Below are positions 43,028 through 51,223 of a stretch of 64,000 nt of DNA, in pieces. Both the position numbers and the translations under genes were made by a program. The DNA is from VRUE01 sp036403515 (lineage in GTDB: Bacteria > Actinomycetota > Thermoleophilia > Solirubrobacterales > 70-9), in assembly GCA_036403515.1 (NCBI GenBank), contig DASWQV010000059.1:150785-214784 (forward strand), read 5' to 3'. Each line of letters starts with the position of its first letter. Position 1 is the first letter of the stretch. The notes below the pieces were generated by a model. It was given only the letters and a program-made list of their open reading frames with translations. It did not search any database and was not told the DNA's origin.

Positions 43028-43837
43028 ATGGGCGACTTCCTCTACGAGGGACACCGGATCGAGTACGACAGCTACGGCGAGGGCGATCGGGTCCTCGTGC
43101 TCGTCCACGGGCTGCTGATGAACCGGCGCATGTTCGAGCGCCTGGGCCCGGCGCTGGCGAGCGAGGGCAACCGGGTGATCTGCGTCGACCTGCTCGGGCA
43201 CGGGCGCTCCGATCGCCCTGAGGACCTGCGGCTCTACTCGATGCCGCTTTTCGCCCGCCAGGTGGCGGCTTTGCTCGACCACCTCGAACTTGAGTCGGCG
43301 GTCATTGGCGGCACCTCGTTGGGGGCCAACGTCTCTCTGGAGATGGCGGTGCGCTATCCCGATCGCGTCCAGGGGCTCTTCATCGAGATGCCGGTGCTCG
43401 ACAACGCCCTGCCGGCGATGGCCGGCGCCTTCACTCCCGTCCTGCTCGGCCTGCGAATCGGCCGGCCGGTCTTCGAGCTTGCCTCGCGCCTCACCTCGCT
43501 GGTTCCTCGCACCAACTACCTGGTCGACATCGGCCTCGACTGGGTGCGCCAGCGCCCCGGCCCGTCGGGCGCCGTACTCGAGGGCCTGCTGCTCGGGGAG
43601 ACGGCGCCGCACCGCGAGCTGCGCCGGCAGATCGAGCAGCCGGCCCTGATCGTCGGCCACACCCGCGACCCGGTGCACCCCTTCAGCGACTCCGGCATGC
43701 TCGCCGAGGAGCTGGCGAACGCACACCTGGTCGTGGCGAGCTCGATCTTCGAGTGGCGGCTCACGCCGGGCCGGCTCGACGCCGAGCTGGCCGCGTTTCT
43801 CGCCGAGATCGCGGCGCCTGCTCAGGCTCTTGCCTGA
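43028..43837 (+). CDS. Alpha/beta hydrolase
   Basis: 269 residues. Oxyanion-hole segment LVLVHGLLMNRRMFERL, DLLGHGRSDRP, and the nucleophile elbow GGTSLGANVSLEM with Ser. The catalytic His is probably lost or displaced: the usual C-terminal His region reads LVVASSIFEWRLTPGR, without an obvious His-Phe. So activity as a hydrolase is not certain. It follows a saccharopine-dehydrogenase-like gene and is followed by a hairpin. Confidence 0.85.
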   Translation: MGDFLYEGHRIEYDSYGEGDRVLVLVHGLLMNRRMFERLGPALASEGNRVICVDLLGHGRSDRPEDLRLYSMPLFARQVAALLDHLELESAVIGGTSLGANVSLEMAVRYPDRVQGLFIEMPVLDNALPAMAGAFTPVLLGLRIGRPVFELASRLTSLVPRTNYLVDIGLDWVRQRPGPSGAVLEGLLLGETAPHRELRRQIEQPALIVGHTRDPVHPFSDSGMLAEELANAHLVVASSIFEWRLTPGRLDAELAAFLAEIAAPAQALA

Positions 43838-43851
43838 GTTCGCAAGCCCAT

Positions 43852-43884
43852 AAAGGACTGAGGATCTTGCGACGTCCGTCCTTT
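43852..43884 (+). terminator. Possible terminator before the tRNA gene
   Basis: AAAGGAC (43852-43858) and GTCCTTT (43878-43884) pair across 19 nt, 14 bp after the hydrolase stop. The stem itself ends in TTT. Confidence 0.45.
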
Positions 43885-43990
43885 GGTACGCACGGAGTTG
43901 CTACGATGCGCGGGAATTCTGGAGCGATCAGGAGATTGCCGGACTCTCGGGAGGGGTCCAGGGGCTCTGACGACGGGTCCCGCCCATAGC

Positions 43991-44063
43991 GCACCAGTGC
44001 CTTAATCGGTCAAAGGGCCGGCCTTAAAAGCCGGAGATCCGGGTTCGAGCCCCGGCTGGTGCA
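43991..44063 (+). tRNA. Unusual class I tRNA with anticodon UAA
   Basis: A perfect 73-nt cloverleaf: acceptor GCACCAG/CTGGTGC, D stem CCTT/AAGG with GG in the loop, anticodon stem CCGGC/GCCGG, loop CTTAAAA, a 4-nt variable loop AGAT, T stem CCGGG/CCCGG with loop TTCGAGC, and discriminator A73. CCA is not encoded. The anticodon (UAA) would read the leucine codon UUA, but real tRNA-Leu is class II with a long variable arm. This is thus not ordinary tRNA-Leu. It ends 6 bp before an ArgRS-like gene. It may be a dedicated amino-acid carrier or recoding tRNA. Confidence 0.9.
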
Positions 44064-44069
44064 TTGCCA

Positions 44070-45761
44070 ATGGAATCGACACCGGCTATGGCGAGCAATC
44101 TCTTTGACCACCTCGACGAGGTAGCGACTGGCGCGGGAGAGCGGCCGCTGTGGGCGGCGCGGGCGCCCTATCAGCCCCAGGATCGCTTCGACCTGATGCT
44201 GGTGCCCTGCGTCAAGGGCTGGGAAGACGACGCCGCCGCGCTGGCCGCGCTGGAGAAGATCGAAACCGACGCCTGGGTCGGCGAGGTCGAGCGCGCCGGC
44301 AAGCAGGTCTGGGTGAGGCTCTCCAACGCCTGGATCGAAGCAACCGGCGCCGCCCTCGTCTCCGGCGATGCCGTGCAGTCGCCGCACACCGATCTCGCCG
44401 CCGGCCGTCGATTCGCGCTCAACTTCTGGGACGCCAACTCGACCAAGGCGCTGCACATCGGCCACCTGCGCAACCTCGCGCTAGGCAACGCCCTCGGCTC
44501 CGCCCTCGCCGAGGCCGGCGGCAAGGTCGAGCGGCGCAGCATCATCTGCGACGTCGGCCGCAGCATGGGCGAGGCGATGGCAGGCGTCGTCAAGAGCGGC
44601 CGCCACACGCAGTCTTCGCTCGACAACGGCGAGAAGAGCGACCATTTCGTCGGCGCTTGTTATGCCGAGTACGTCAAGTCCGGGCCCTCGCTGACCGGCC
44701 GCGACGACAACCCGGCGAGCTCGCTCACCCGCGAGGTCGACGTCCACAACGACAGCGCCGACGCGCTGCTGCAACGGGTGCTGGACGGCGACCAGGCGGC
44801 GATCGAGCTCTGGTCGAAGACGCGCGCATGGGTGATCACCGGCCAGCGCAAGACACTGGCCCGGCTCGGCATCTCCTTCGACCGCGTCTTCTTCGAGTCC
44901 GACTTCCTGCCCGAGGTCGCCGAGCTCTCCAACCTCGGCCTGCAGGAGGGGATGCTGCAGCGCCGTCCCGACGGCGCGGTGATCTACCTCACCGACCGCG
45001 AGGAGCTGGAGGAAATGCCGCTGCTGCGTGCCGACGGCCTGCCGACCCAGCACATGCGGGCGCTCGCCTACTGGATGTCCGCGCCGGGGCTGGAGGGCAC
45101 CACATCGATTCAGGTCTGCGGCCTGGAGTGGGTCGCCCACGTCACCTGCCGGCGCCAGCTGATGGACGAGATGATGGCCAAGGGCGCCGGCGCCGATATC
45201 AACCATCCCGCCCACGACATCTTCCACGGGATGGTCTCCAAACAAAGCGAGTCGGTCTCCTCGAGCAAGCGCAACGCGCTCCTGATCGACGAGCTGGCGG
45301 AGTGGATCGAGGCGGCGGTCGAGGGGGAAGAGGAGCGGGCCGCGGTGCGCCGGCGCCATCCCGCCGCTGAAGCGATCGTCCCCCAGGTCGCGCTCGGCTA
45401 CTTCCTCATGCACACCAACACCAAACCGCTCGACTTCGAGCCGGAGAAGCTGTTGCGAGAGGAGCAGAGCCTGGGCTGGGACCTGGCGCGGGCGCGAGCC
45501 CACAACGGCGCCGGCTCGGGCGTGACGGTCGCCGAGCCCGCCGAGGACCCCGACTACCGCTTTGCCGTCGTGCAGTCGGAGATGTATCGGCGCCACCTCA
45601 AACAGGCCGTCGAGCGGCTCGACGTCAGCCCATTGGCGCGCTACGTCGCCCATCTCTCGCGCTGGTACCTCGAGGCCGACCGCGAGCCGCACGTGCAGGA
45701 GGCGACGCAGGCCGCGCTCGCCCAGGGCGCCCGCGGCCTCGGGCTGGAGGCGAGCCGATGA
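44070..45761 (+). CDS. Arginyl-tRNA synthetase-like protein (cluster paralog)
   Basis: 563 residues if it begins at ATG 44070 (ATG 44088 is possible). The class I active site is present: NSTKALHIGHLRNLALGNAL carries HIGH, and VSSSKRNALLIDEL sits where ArgRS has its MSTRxG loop. The C-terminal ~110 residues form a DALR-type anticodon-binding domain (FAVVQSEMYRR, PLARYVAHLSRWYLEA). N-terminal ~110 residues replace the Add1 domain. Nearby genes make aromatic amines, and an odd tRNA lies directly upstream. It is probably a biosynthetic or orthogonal synthetase rather than the housekeeping enzyme. Substrate amino acid unknown. Confidence 0.85.
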   Translation: MESTPAMASNLFDHLDEVATGAGERPLWAARAPYQPQDRFDLMLVPCVKGWEDDAAALAALEKIETDAWVGEVERAGKQVWVRLSNAWIEATGAALVSGDAVQSPHTDLAAGRRFALNFWDANSTKALHIGHLRNLALGNALGSALAEAGGKVERRSIICDVGRSMGEAMAGVVKSGRHTQSSLDNGEKSDHFVGACYAEYVKSGPSLTGRDDNPASSLTREVDVHNDSADALLQRVLDGDQAAIELWSKTRAWVITGQRKTLARLGISFDRVFFESDFLPEVAELSNLGLQEGMLQRRPDGAVIYLTDREELEEMPLLRADGLPTQHMRALAYWMSAPGLEGTTSIQVCGLEWVAHVTCRRQLMDEMMAKGAGADINHPAHDIFHGMVSKQSESVSSSKRNALLIDELAEWIEAAVEGEEERAAVRRRHPAAEAIVPQVALGYFLMHTNTKPLDFEPEKLLREEQSLGWDLARARAHNGAGSGVTVAEPAEDPDYRFAVVQSEMYRRHLKQAVERLDVSPLARYVAHLSRWYLEADREPHVQEATQAALAQGARGLGLEASR

Positions 45762-45764
45762 CGC

Positions 45765-45813
45765 TCCGGTGCGCCTTTGCCCCGATATACGGGGAAAAAG
45801 ACCACCGGAAGGC
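45765..45813 (+). promoter_or_regulatory. Intercistronic hairpin A before pabAB
   Basis: TCCGGTG/CACCGGA, CTTT/AAAG and CCCCG/CGGGG stack into one hairpin with an ATATA loop, starting 3 nt after the ArgRS-like stop. The 3' arm runs into GGAAGG, the Shine-Dalgarno of pabAB. A near copy lies at 49456-49506. Translational control or RNA processing is likely. Confidence 0.65.
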
Positions 45814-45819
45814 GGCGCG

Positions 45820-47976
45820 ATGAGGACGCTGCTGATCGACAACCACGACTCCTACACGTACAACGTCTTCCATCTTCTTGCCGGGGTATCGGGGGAGGAG
45901 CCGATTGTGGTCGACAACGATGCGGTGTCCTGGCGGGCGCTGGAGCGCTGGGACTTCGACGCGATCGTGCTCTCGCCCGGTCCAGGGACGCCCGGCCGCT
46001 GGCACGACTTCTGCGTCTGCGACGACATTCTCCGCTACAGCGAGATCCCGGTCCTCGGCATCTGCCTCGGCCACCAGGGCCTGGGCAAAATGCTCGACGG
46101 CGAGGTGCGCAGCGCCCCGGAGGCGATGCATGGTCGCCTCAGCCGCATCTTCCACGAAGGCGACGGGCTCTTCGCGGGGGTCCCGCAGGGTTTCCCGGTC
46201 GTCCGCTACCACTCGCTGGCGATCACCGGCATGGGCCCGGAAGGCAACGTCTGCGCCTGGGCCGACGACGGCGTCGTGATGGGGATCGAACACCGCAGCC
46301 GGCCCCTCTGGGGCGTCCAATTCCACCCCGAGTCAATCGCCACCGAGCATGGCGCCAAGCTGGTCGAGAACTTCTACGCGCTGGCGCGGCAGCGCAAAGA
46401 GCCGCCGCTGCGGGCGACGAAGCGCCCGGGCAGCGCCCCCCGCCGTGCCCAGCCGGCGAGGGCTGGCGCCGTTGGAGCAGAGCTGCAGATGCGCACGATC
46501 TCGGGCGATGCCTCGACCGAGGCGCTCTTCGAACGGCTCTTCGGCGAGGAGGAGCATGCCTTCTGGCTCGACAGCGCCGATGCGCCGACCCGCTTGGCGC
46601 AGAGCTCCTACCTCGGCACCAGCGCTGGCCCCGATCGCTGCGTGCTGGAATACGACGTCGAGGCCGGCGCGGTCCGCGTCCACGGCAGCGGTGGAACCGC
46701 GGTCGAGCGGGGCTCGATCTTCGAGCTTCTCGACCGCGAGCTGGCGAAGCGCTCGCTCGAGCGGCCCGCCGGAGCGGCGCCCGACCTGCTCGGCGGCTTC
46801 GTCGGGTACCTCGGTTACGAGTGCAAGGCCGACTGCGGCGCGGCTTCCAACGAGCACAGCTCCGACGTGCCCGACGCGGTGCTGATCCTGGCGAATCGCC
46901 TGATCGCGGTCGACCACGTGTGCCATCGCACCCATCTGCTCGCAATTCGCTCCGGCGCGGACACCGGGGCGGCGAGCTGGCTCGACGAGGCTGAGAGGGT
47001 CGTACGCGACGTCCTCGCCGAGCCACCCGCGGCCGTCACCGTCGACGAGCCGGCGTTCGGCGAGCCGAGCGACTCACACATTCGCTTCCGGTGCGGCCGC
47101 GGGCGCGAGCAATACCTCGCCGACATCGCCCGCAGCCAGGCCGGGCTCGCCGCCGGTGAGTCCTACGAGATCTGCCTCACCGATCAGATCTCGACCGACG
47201 CCAGCCCCGACCCCTTCGACCTCTACCGCAACCTGCGCCGCAGCAACCCGGCGCCGTTCGCCGCCTACCTGAAGCTCGGCGAGGTCGCCGTGGTCAGCTC
47301 CTCGCCCGAGCGCTTCCTCTCGGTCGACCGCGATCGCCGGGTCGAGGCACGGCCGATCAAGGGCACGACCTCGCGCTCCGCCGACCCAACCCAGGACGCG
47401 GCGCTGAAGGCTGAGCTGACCAACGACGAAAAGACCTACGCCGAGCACCTGATGATCGTCGACCTGCTGCGCAACGACCTCGGCATCGTCTGCGAGGTCG
47501 GCAGCGTCGCCGTGCCCGAGCTGATGGTGGTCGAGGACTACTCCACGGTCCACCAGCTGATCTCAACCGTCGAGGGCATCCTGCCGGCCAACCGCAGCGC
47601 GGTCGAGTGCGTCCACGCCTGCTTCCCGGGCGGCTCGATGACCGGGGCGCCGAAGCTGCGCACGATGGAGATCATCGATGACATCGAGGCCGAGGCCCGC
47701 GGCGTCTACTCCGGCGCAATCGGCTACTTCGGCCTCGACGGCGTGATCGACCTCAGCATCGTCATCCGCACGATCGTGATGCGGCCGGGGCGGACGACGA
47801 TCGGCGCCGGTGGCGCGATCGTGATGCAGTCTGACCCCGAGGACGAGTTCGACGAGATCCTGCTCAAGGCGCGCGCGCCGATGGCGGCGATCGCGCGGAC
47901 CGTCACCGGCAGCGATTCGCCCGACGCCTGGAGCGTCGAGCTCGAGCCGGCGCGGGCGGCGGCGGAGGCGGCGTGA
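45820..47976 (+). CDS. pabAB: Aminodeoxychorismate synthase PabAB (fused)
   Basis: 718 residues. Residues ~1-190 are a glutamine amidotransferase (LLIDNHDSYTYNVF, catalytic Cys in GICLGHQGLG, FHPES). Residues ~220-718 are a chorismate-binding domain. PIKGT (about residue 512) has the Lys typical of ADC synthase rather than the Ala of anthranilate synthase. FPGGSMTGAPK is complete. It converts chorismate and glutamine to 4-amino-4-deoxychorismate, precursor of p-aminobenzoate or p-aminophenylalanine. The GATase-first order matches PabAB of aromatic-amine polyketide and chloramphenicol-type pathways. Hairpin A sits over its ribosome-binding site. Confidence 0.92.
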   Translation: MRTLLIDNHDSYTYNVFHLLAGVSGEEPIVVDNDAVSWRALERWDFDAIVLSPGPGTPGRWHDFCVCDDILRYSEIPVLGICLGHQGLGKMLDGEVRSAPEAMHGRLSRIFHEGDGLFAGVPQGFPVVRYHSLAITGMGPEGNVCAWADDGVVMGIEHRSRPLWGVQFHPESIATEHGAKLVENFYALARQRKEPPLRATKRPGSAPRRAQPARAGAVGAELQMRTISGDASTEALFERLFGEEEHAFWLDSADAPTRLAQSSYLGTSAGPDRCVLEYDVEAGAVRVHGSGGTAVERGSIFELLDRELAKRSLERPAGAAPDLLGGFVGYLGYECKADCGAASNEHSSDVPDAVLILANRLIAVDHVCHRTHLLAIRSGADTGAASWLDEAERVVRDVLAEPPAAVTVDEPAFGEPSDSHIRFRCGRGREQYLADIARSQAGLAAGESYEICLTDQISTDASPDPFDLYRNLRRSNPAPFAAYLKLGEVAVVSSSPERFLSVDRDRRVEARPIKGTTSRSADPTQDAALKAELTNDEKTYAEHLMIVDLLRNDLGIVCEVGSVAVPELMVVEDYSTVHQLISTVEGILPANRSAVECVHACFPGGSMTGAPKLRTMEIIDDIEAEARGVYSGAIGYFGLDGVIDLSIVIRTIVMRPGRTTIGAGGAIVMQSDPEDEFDEILLKARAPMAAIARTVTGSDSPDAWSVELEPARAAAEAA

Positions 47977-48488
47977 CCGAGGCGGCGGCAAGCGAGGCCG
48001 GGGCGGGGCACCGCCTGCCACCGTCGCGCCTGCGCGTGCGGCGGGCGTCGGTCCTCGATGCTCCCGAAGTAGCGGTCGCGATCTCGGAATTGCTGGTTGA
48101 GCTGAGCGGCGCGGGGCCGCCGGCGGCCGAGCTTGTCGGGGCAACACGGGAGCTGGCCAGGGATCGTGGGGCGGGTGCCCTGCTGGTGGCGGAGGCGGGG
48201 GGCGAGGACGGCATAGTCGGGGTCCTCGCCGCCAGCTGGCAGCACGCGATCCACGTGCCCGGGCGCTACGGGACGATCCAGGACCTCTGGGTCCACCCTG
48301 GCTGGCGCAGCCAGGCGGTTGGCCGCGAGCTCTTGGCCGCGTTCTTCGAGCTGGCCCGGGAGGAGGGGGCAAGGAGAGTCGAGGTCGGGCTGCCGCGCGC
48401 GAGCTTCGAGAACCTCGGCGCGACCGAGGCGTTCTACCTCGCCAACGGCTTCGCGCCGCTTGGCCCGCGGATGCGGAGGAAGCTGTGA
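47973..48488 (+). CDS. GNAT-family N-acetyltransferase
   Basis: 171 residues from GTG 47973, which overlaps the pabAB stop (GTGA). The GNAT core is LRVRRASVLDAPEVAVAI, IQDLWVHPGWRSQAVGRELL with an altered acyl-CoA loop, and ATEAFYLANGF. It might acetylate the amine made by the pathway, with the following deacetylase removing the group later. Alternatively, since GNAT folds can use aminoacyl-tRNA, it could accept the product of the ArgRS-like enzyme. Both roles are inference. Confidence 0.85.
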   Translation: MTEAAASEAGAGHRLPPSRLRVRRASVLDAPEVAVAISELLVELSGAGPPAAELVGATRELARDRGAGALLVAEAGGEDGIVGVLAASWQHAIHVPGRYGTIQDLWVHPGWRSQAVGRELLAAFFELAREEGARRVEVGLPRASFENLGATEAFYLANGFAPLGPRMRRKL

Positions 48489-49453
48489 GCGCCGCGGAGC
48501 TGCTCCTGGTCGAGCAGCGCAGCGGCGAGGGCAACGGCGACTCTGCCCACTGGATCCTCGAAGGGGGCCGGATCCTGCCCGGCGTCGACGACAACCGGCG
48601 CATCGAGGAGTTGCGCCGCGGGATGCTTCTGCACGGCCGCGTGCGCTCGGCCGACGCCGACGCCGACAGCGAAGACGTCGAGCAGACCCTGAGCGTCCTG
48701 CACGAGCCCGACTACCTGGAAGCCCTGGGCGAGGTCTCCTCCGAGCCGGTGGTGATGCCGGAGCTGACGCCGCCGGGCCTGCCGCCCGACATACCGGTCT
48801 GCGCCGGTCTGGTCGAGGCCGCGCGGGAGGGGGTGCGGACGGCGATCACCGCCGCGGAACGGCTCGCCGCCGGCGCCCCCTTCACCTACGCGCTCTGTCG
48901 CCCACCCGGCCACCACGCCGGCCCGGCCTGGTTCGCCGGCTACTGCTACCTGAACACCGCCGCGGCGGCGGCGCAGACCCTGCACGAGGCTGGCGTGCGC
49001 CCGGTCGGGATTCTCGACATCGACCTGCACTATCCCAACGGCACGGCGGCGATCGTCGAGACGATGGCCGACACCAGCCTGCACTCGCTGCACGCCTCTC
49101 CGGTGACCAACGTCGCCGCCGGCACCGTGGCGCCGAGCAGCGAGCGCGAAGTCGTCGTCGAGTTCGCCGGCAGCCCCGAAGCCTCGGCTTACCTCGACGC
49201 GCTCGCCCTTTCTGTCGACGCGCTGGCCCAGTCTTCGGCGGCCCTCGTCGTCTCGCTCGGCTACGACATCGTCGCCGGCGATCCGCACGGCTCCTGGGGC
49301 TTCGAGCCGCGGATCTTCACCGAAATCGGCAAGTTGCTCGCCGCCTCGGGCCGTCCCGTCTGCGTGATTCAGGAGGGCGGCTACGCCCTCGACTCACTGG
49401 CCGAGTGCAGCTTCGCCTTCGTCAGCGGTCTGCTCGGAGAGGCGGCACGATGA
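48485..49453 (+). CDS. HDAC-like/acetylpolyamine amidohydrolase family deacetylase
   Basis: 322 residues from GTG 48485, overlapping the GNAT stop. Zn-dependent deacetylase motifs: RPPGHHAGPAWFAGYCYLN with the His pair, DIDLHYPNGTA with Asp and His ligands, AGDPHGSWGF with the third Asp ligand, and EGGYALD with the catalytic Tyr. It cleaves acetyl-amide bonds of small amines. Next to a GNAT, it suggests a protect-and-release step in the pathway. Confidence 0.9.
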   Translation: MSAAELLLVEQRSGEGNGDSAHWILEGGRILPGVDDNRRIEELRRGMLLHGRVRSADADADSEDVEQTLSVLHEPDYLEALGEVSSEPVVMPELTPPGLPPDIPVCAGLVEAAREGVRTAITAAERLAAGAPFTYALCRPPGHHAGPAWFAGYCYLNTAAAAAQTLHEAGVRPVGILDIDLHYPNGTAAIVETMADTSLHSLHASPVTNVAAGTVAPSSEREVVVEFAGSPEASAYLDALALSVDALAQSSAALVVSLGYDIVAGDPHGSWGFEPRIFTEIGKLLAASGRPVCVIQEGGYALDSLAECSFAFVSGLLGEAAR

Positions 49454-49455
49454 GG

Positions 49456-49506
49456 TTCCGGTGCGCCTTTCCCCCGATATGCCTGGATAAAGCGCACGGG
49501 AAGGGG
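49456..49506 (+). promoter_or_regulatory. Intercistronic hairpin B before the chorismate mutase gene
   Basis: Near copy of the element at 45765-45813, again beginning 3 nt after a stop codon. TTCC-G-GTGCGC pairs with GCGCAC-G-GGAA, and CTTT with AAAG; GATAT lies in the loop. The 3' arm includes the Shine-Dalgarno GGAAGG. Bases differ from copy A mainly in the 3' arm, while pairing is kept. Confidence 0.65.
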
Positions 49507-49511
49507 CGGTC

Positions 49512-49823
49512 GTGAGCGACAACGGCCTCGGGCAGTTCCGCGATCGGCTCGACCCGATCGACGAGGAGATCGCCCGCCTGCTTGGCGAGCGCTTCGAGAT
49601 TTGCCGGGAAGTTGCCGAATACAAGGGCGAGCGGGGGATCCCGATGATGCAGCCCGAGCGGGTCGCCGAGGTGCGGGCGCGCTACCTCGCCCGCGGCAGC
49701 GACGCCAACCTGCCGGAGGACTTCACGGCCGCGCTCTTCGAGCTGCTGATCGGCGCCACCTGCAAGCTCGAGGACGAGCTGATGGATGGCTCCGTAGCGA
49801 CGGCCGAGGGGAGCGAGCCGTGA
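49512..49823 (+). CDS. AroQ-type chorismate mutase, probably ADC mutase (PapB-like)
   Basis: 103 residues, all helical: FRDRLDPIDEEIARLLGERFEICREVAEYKGERG, in parts the classical AroQ helix 1, and ERVAEVRARYLARGSD plus LFELLIGATCKLEDEL for the rest. Alongside PabAB it resembles PapB, which turns 4-amino-4-deoxychorismate into 4-amino-4-deoxyprephenate on the way to p-aminophenylalanine. PapC (a dehydrogenase) is not in the window. Substrate preference cannot be read from sequence. GTG 49512 is covered by hairpin B. Confidence 0.85.
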   Translation: MSDNGLGQFRDRLDPIDEEIARLLGERFEICREVAEYKGERGIPMMQPERVAEVRARYLARGSDANLPEDFTAALFELLIGATCKLEDELMDGSVATAEGSEP

Positions 49824-51133
49824 GCGCGAAGCTGCCTCCCGGGCCCCGAAGCCCCAGGCTGGCTCAGTCGAGGCGCTGGTCGCGAGACCCGCTGCCCTTT
49901 CTCGAGCAGTGCCGGGCGCGTTACGGCGCGACCTTCACCCTGCGCCTGCGCCACCTCGGCAGCTGGGTCGTGCTCGCCGATCCCGAGGACGTCAAACGGG
50001 TCTTCTCCGCCGATACGGACGACCTCGGCGTGGGGGTGCCAAACCTGGCGCTGCGGCCGGTGCTGGGGGCGCACTCGGTGATGCTCAGCGAGGAGCCCGA
50101 GCACATGGCGCGGCGCAAGCTGATGCTGCCCCGTTTCCACGGCGAGCGGATGCGCGAGGACGCCGAGGTGATGACCGAGCTGGCGCGGCGCGAAGTGCGC
50201 GCCTGGCCAGTCGAGCAGCCGTTCAGGCTCTGGCCACGCATGCAGGCGCTCACCCAGGAGGTCGTGATGCGAGCCGTCTTCGGCGACGATGGGGGGCGAC
50301 TGGACCGGCTGCGGGCGCTGCTGACGAACCTGACCGAGACGGTCAACGACGAAGGCCGCCTGCGCAAGCTCGCCCTCTTCGGCCCGCGCTGGCTCGAACG
50401 CAGCCGCGGCTGGCGCGAGGCGATGGCGCCGGTCGAAGAAGAGGTGCTCGCCGAGGTGCAGCGCCGCCGCGCCGAAGGCGAGGACGGTCGCAAGGACGCC
50501 GTCTCGATCCTGATCGAGGCGCGCAACGAGGACGGCACGCCGCTGAGCGAGAAAGAGCTGCGCGACGAACTGCTCACCCTGCTCACCGACGGGCCCACGT
50601 CGAGCTCTCTGGCCTGGGTCTTCGAGCGGCTCCTGCGCCATCCCGAGAAGCTCGCGCGCCTGCAGGAGGAAGTGCTCGCCGGCGAGGGCGACGCCTACCT
50701 CGACGCGGTGATCAAGGAGACGCTGCGCCTGCGGCCGCCGGTCTCCGTCGTGGTGCGGCGCCTGCTCAGGCCGGCGACGCTGGGCGGCTTCGACCTTCCC
50801 GCCGGCACGCTCGTCGCCCCCTGCGTCTACCTGATCCACAACAGCGCTGAGATCTACGACGATCCGGGCAGCTTCGTCCCCGAGCGGTTTCTCGAGCGTC
50901 GCGCCGCGGTCCCGACCTGGATCCCCTTCGGCGGCGGCGCCCGCCGCTGTCTGGCCGCCAGCTACGCCGAACAGGAGATGAAGCGGGTCGTCCGCACCGT
51001 GCTCGAGGAGGTCGAGCTGGCGCCGGTCGACTCTGGCTCGGAGCGGGTGAGCCGCAGCGCGATCGCCTTCAGCCCCGCCCAGCACGGCCTCGTCGTCGCG
51101 AAACCCCGGAGCGCCGAGCCGGTGGCCGCATGA
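49820..51133 (+). CDS. Cytochrome P450 with atypical I-helix
   Basis: 437 residues from GTG 49820, overlapping the mutase stop. Heme-binding loop FGGGARRCLAA with Cys at ~377, and ExxR in KETLRLRPP. The I-helix oxygen-activation motif, normally AGxET, reads TDGPTSSS: the acid-alcohol pair is missing. Such changes occur in P450s that do not do ordinary hydroxylation. It probably oxidises the aromatic amine or a late intermediate. Redox partners are not seen here. Confidence 0.92.
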   Translation: MSAKLPPGPRSPRLAQSRRWSRDPLPFLEQCRARYGATFTLRLRHLGSWVVLADPEDVKRVFSADTDDLGVGVPNLALRPVLGAHSVMLSEEPEHMARRKLMLPRFHGERMREDAEVMTELARREVRAWPVEQPFRLWPRMQALTQEVVMRAVFGDDGGRLDRLRALLTNLTETVNDEGRLRKLALFGPRWLERSRGWREAMAPVEEEVLAEVQRRRAEGEDGRKDAVSILIEARNEDGTPLSEKELRDELLTLLTDGPTSSSLAWVFERLLRHPEKLARLQEEVLAGEGDAYLDAVIKETLRLRPPVSVVVRRLLRPATLGGFDLPAGTLVAPCVYLIHNSAEIYDDPGSFVPERFLERRAAVPTWIPFGGGARRCLAASYAEQEMKRVVRTVLEEVELAPVDSGSERVSRSAIAFSPAQHGLVVAKPRSAEPVAA

Positions 51134-51223
51134 AAGCCCGCGCCCCCCGAGCCGGTCGCCGCGCGATCGGTGCAACGCATAGCTCCCCTGCTAGGGGGAC
51201 AAAGCGCTGCAGCGGGGTGCGTC

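Noticed and set aside
43991..44063. Calling the tRNA an ordinary tRNA-Leu(UAA).
   Set aside because: It has a 4-nt variable loop; tRNA-Leu is class II with a long variable arm.
45820..47976. Calling the fused amidotransferase/chorismate enzyme anthranilate synthase.
   Set aside because: The chorismate-binding motif reads PIKGT with Lys, as in aminodeoxychorismate synthase; anthranilate synthase has Ala there.
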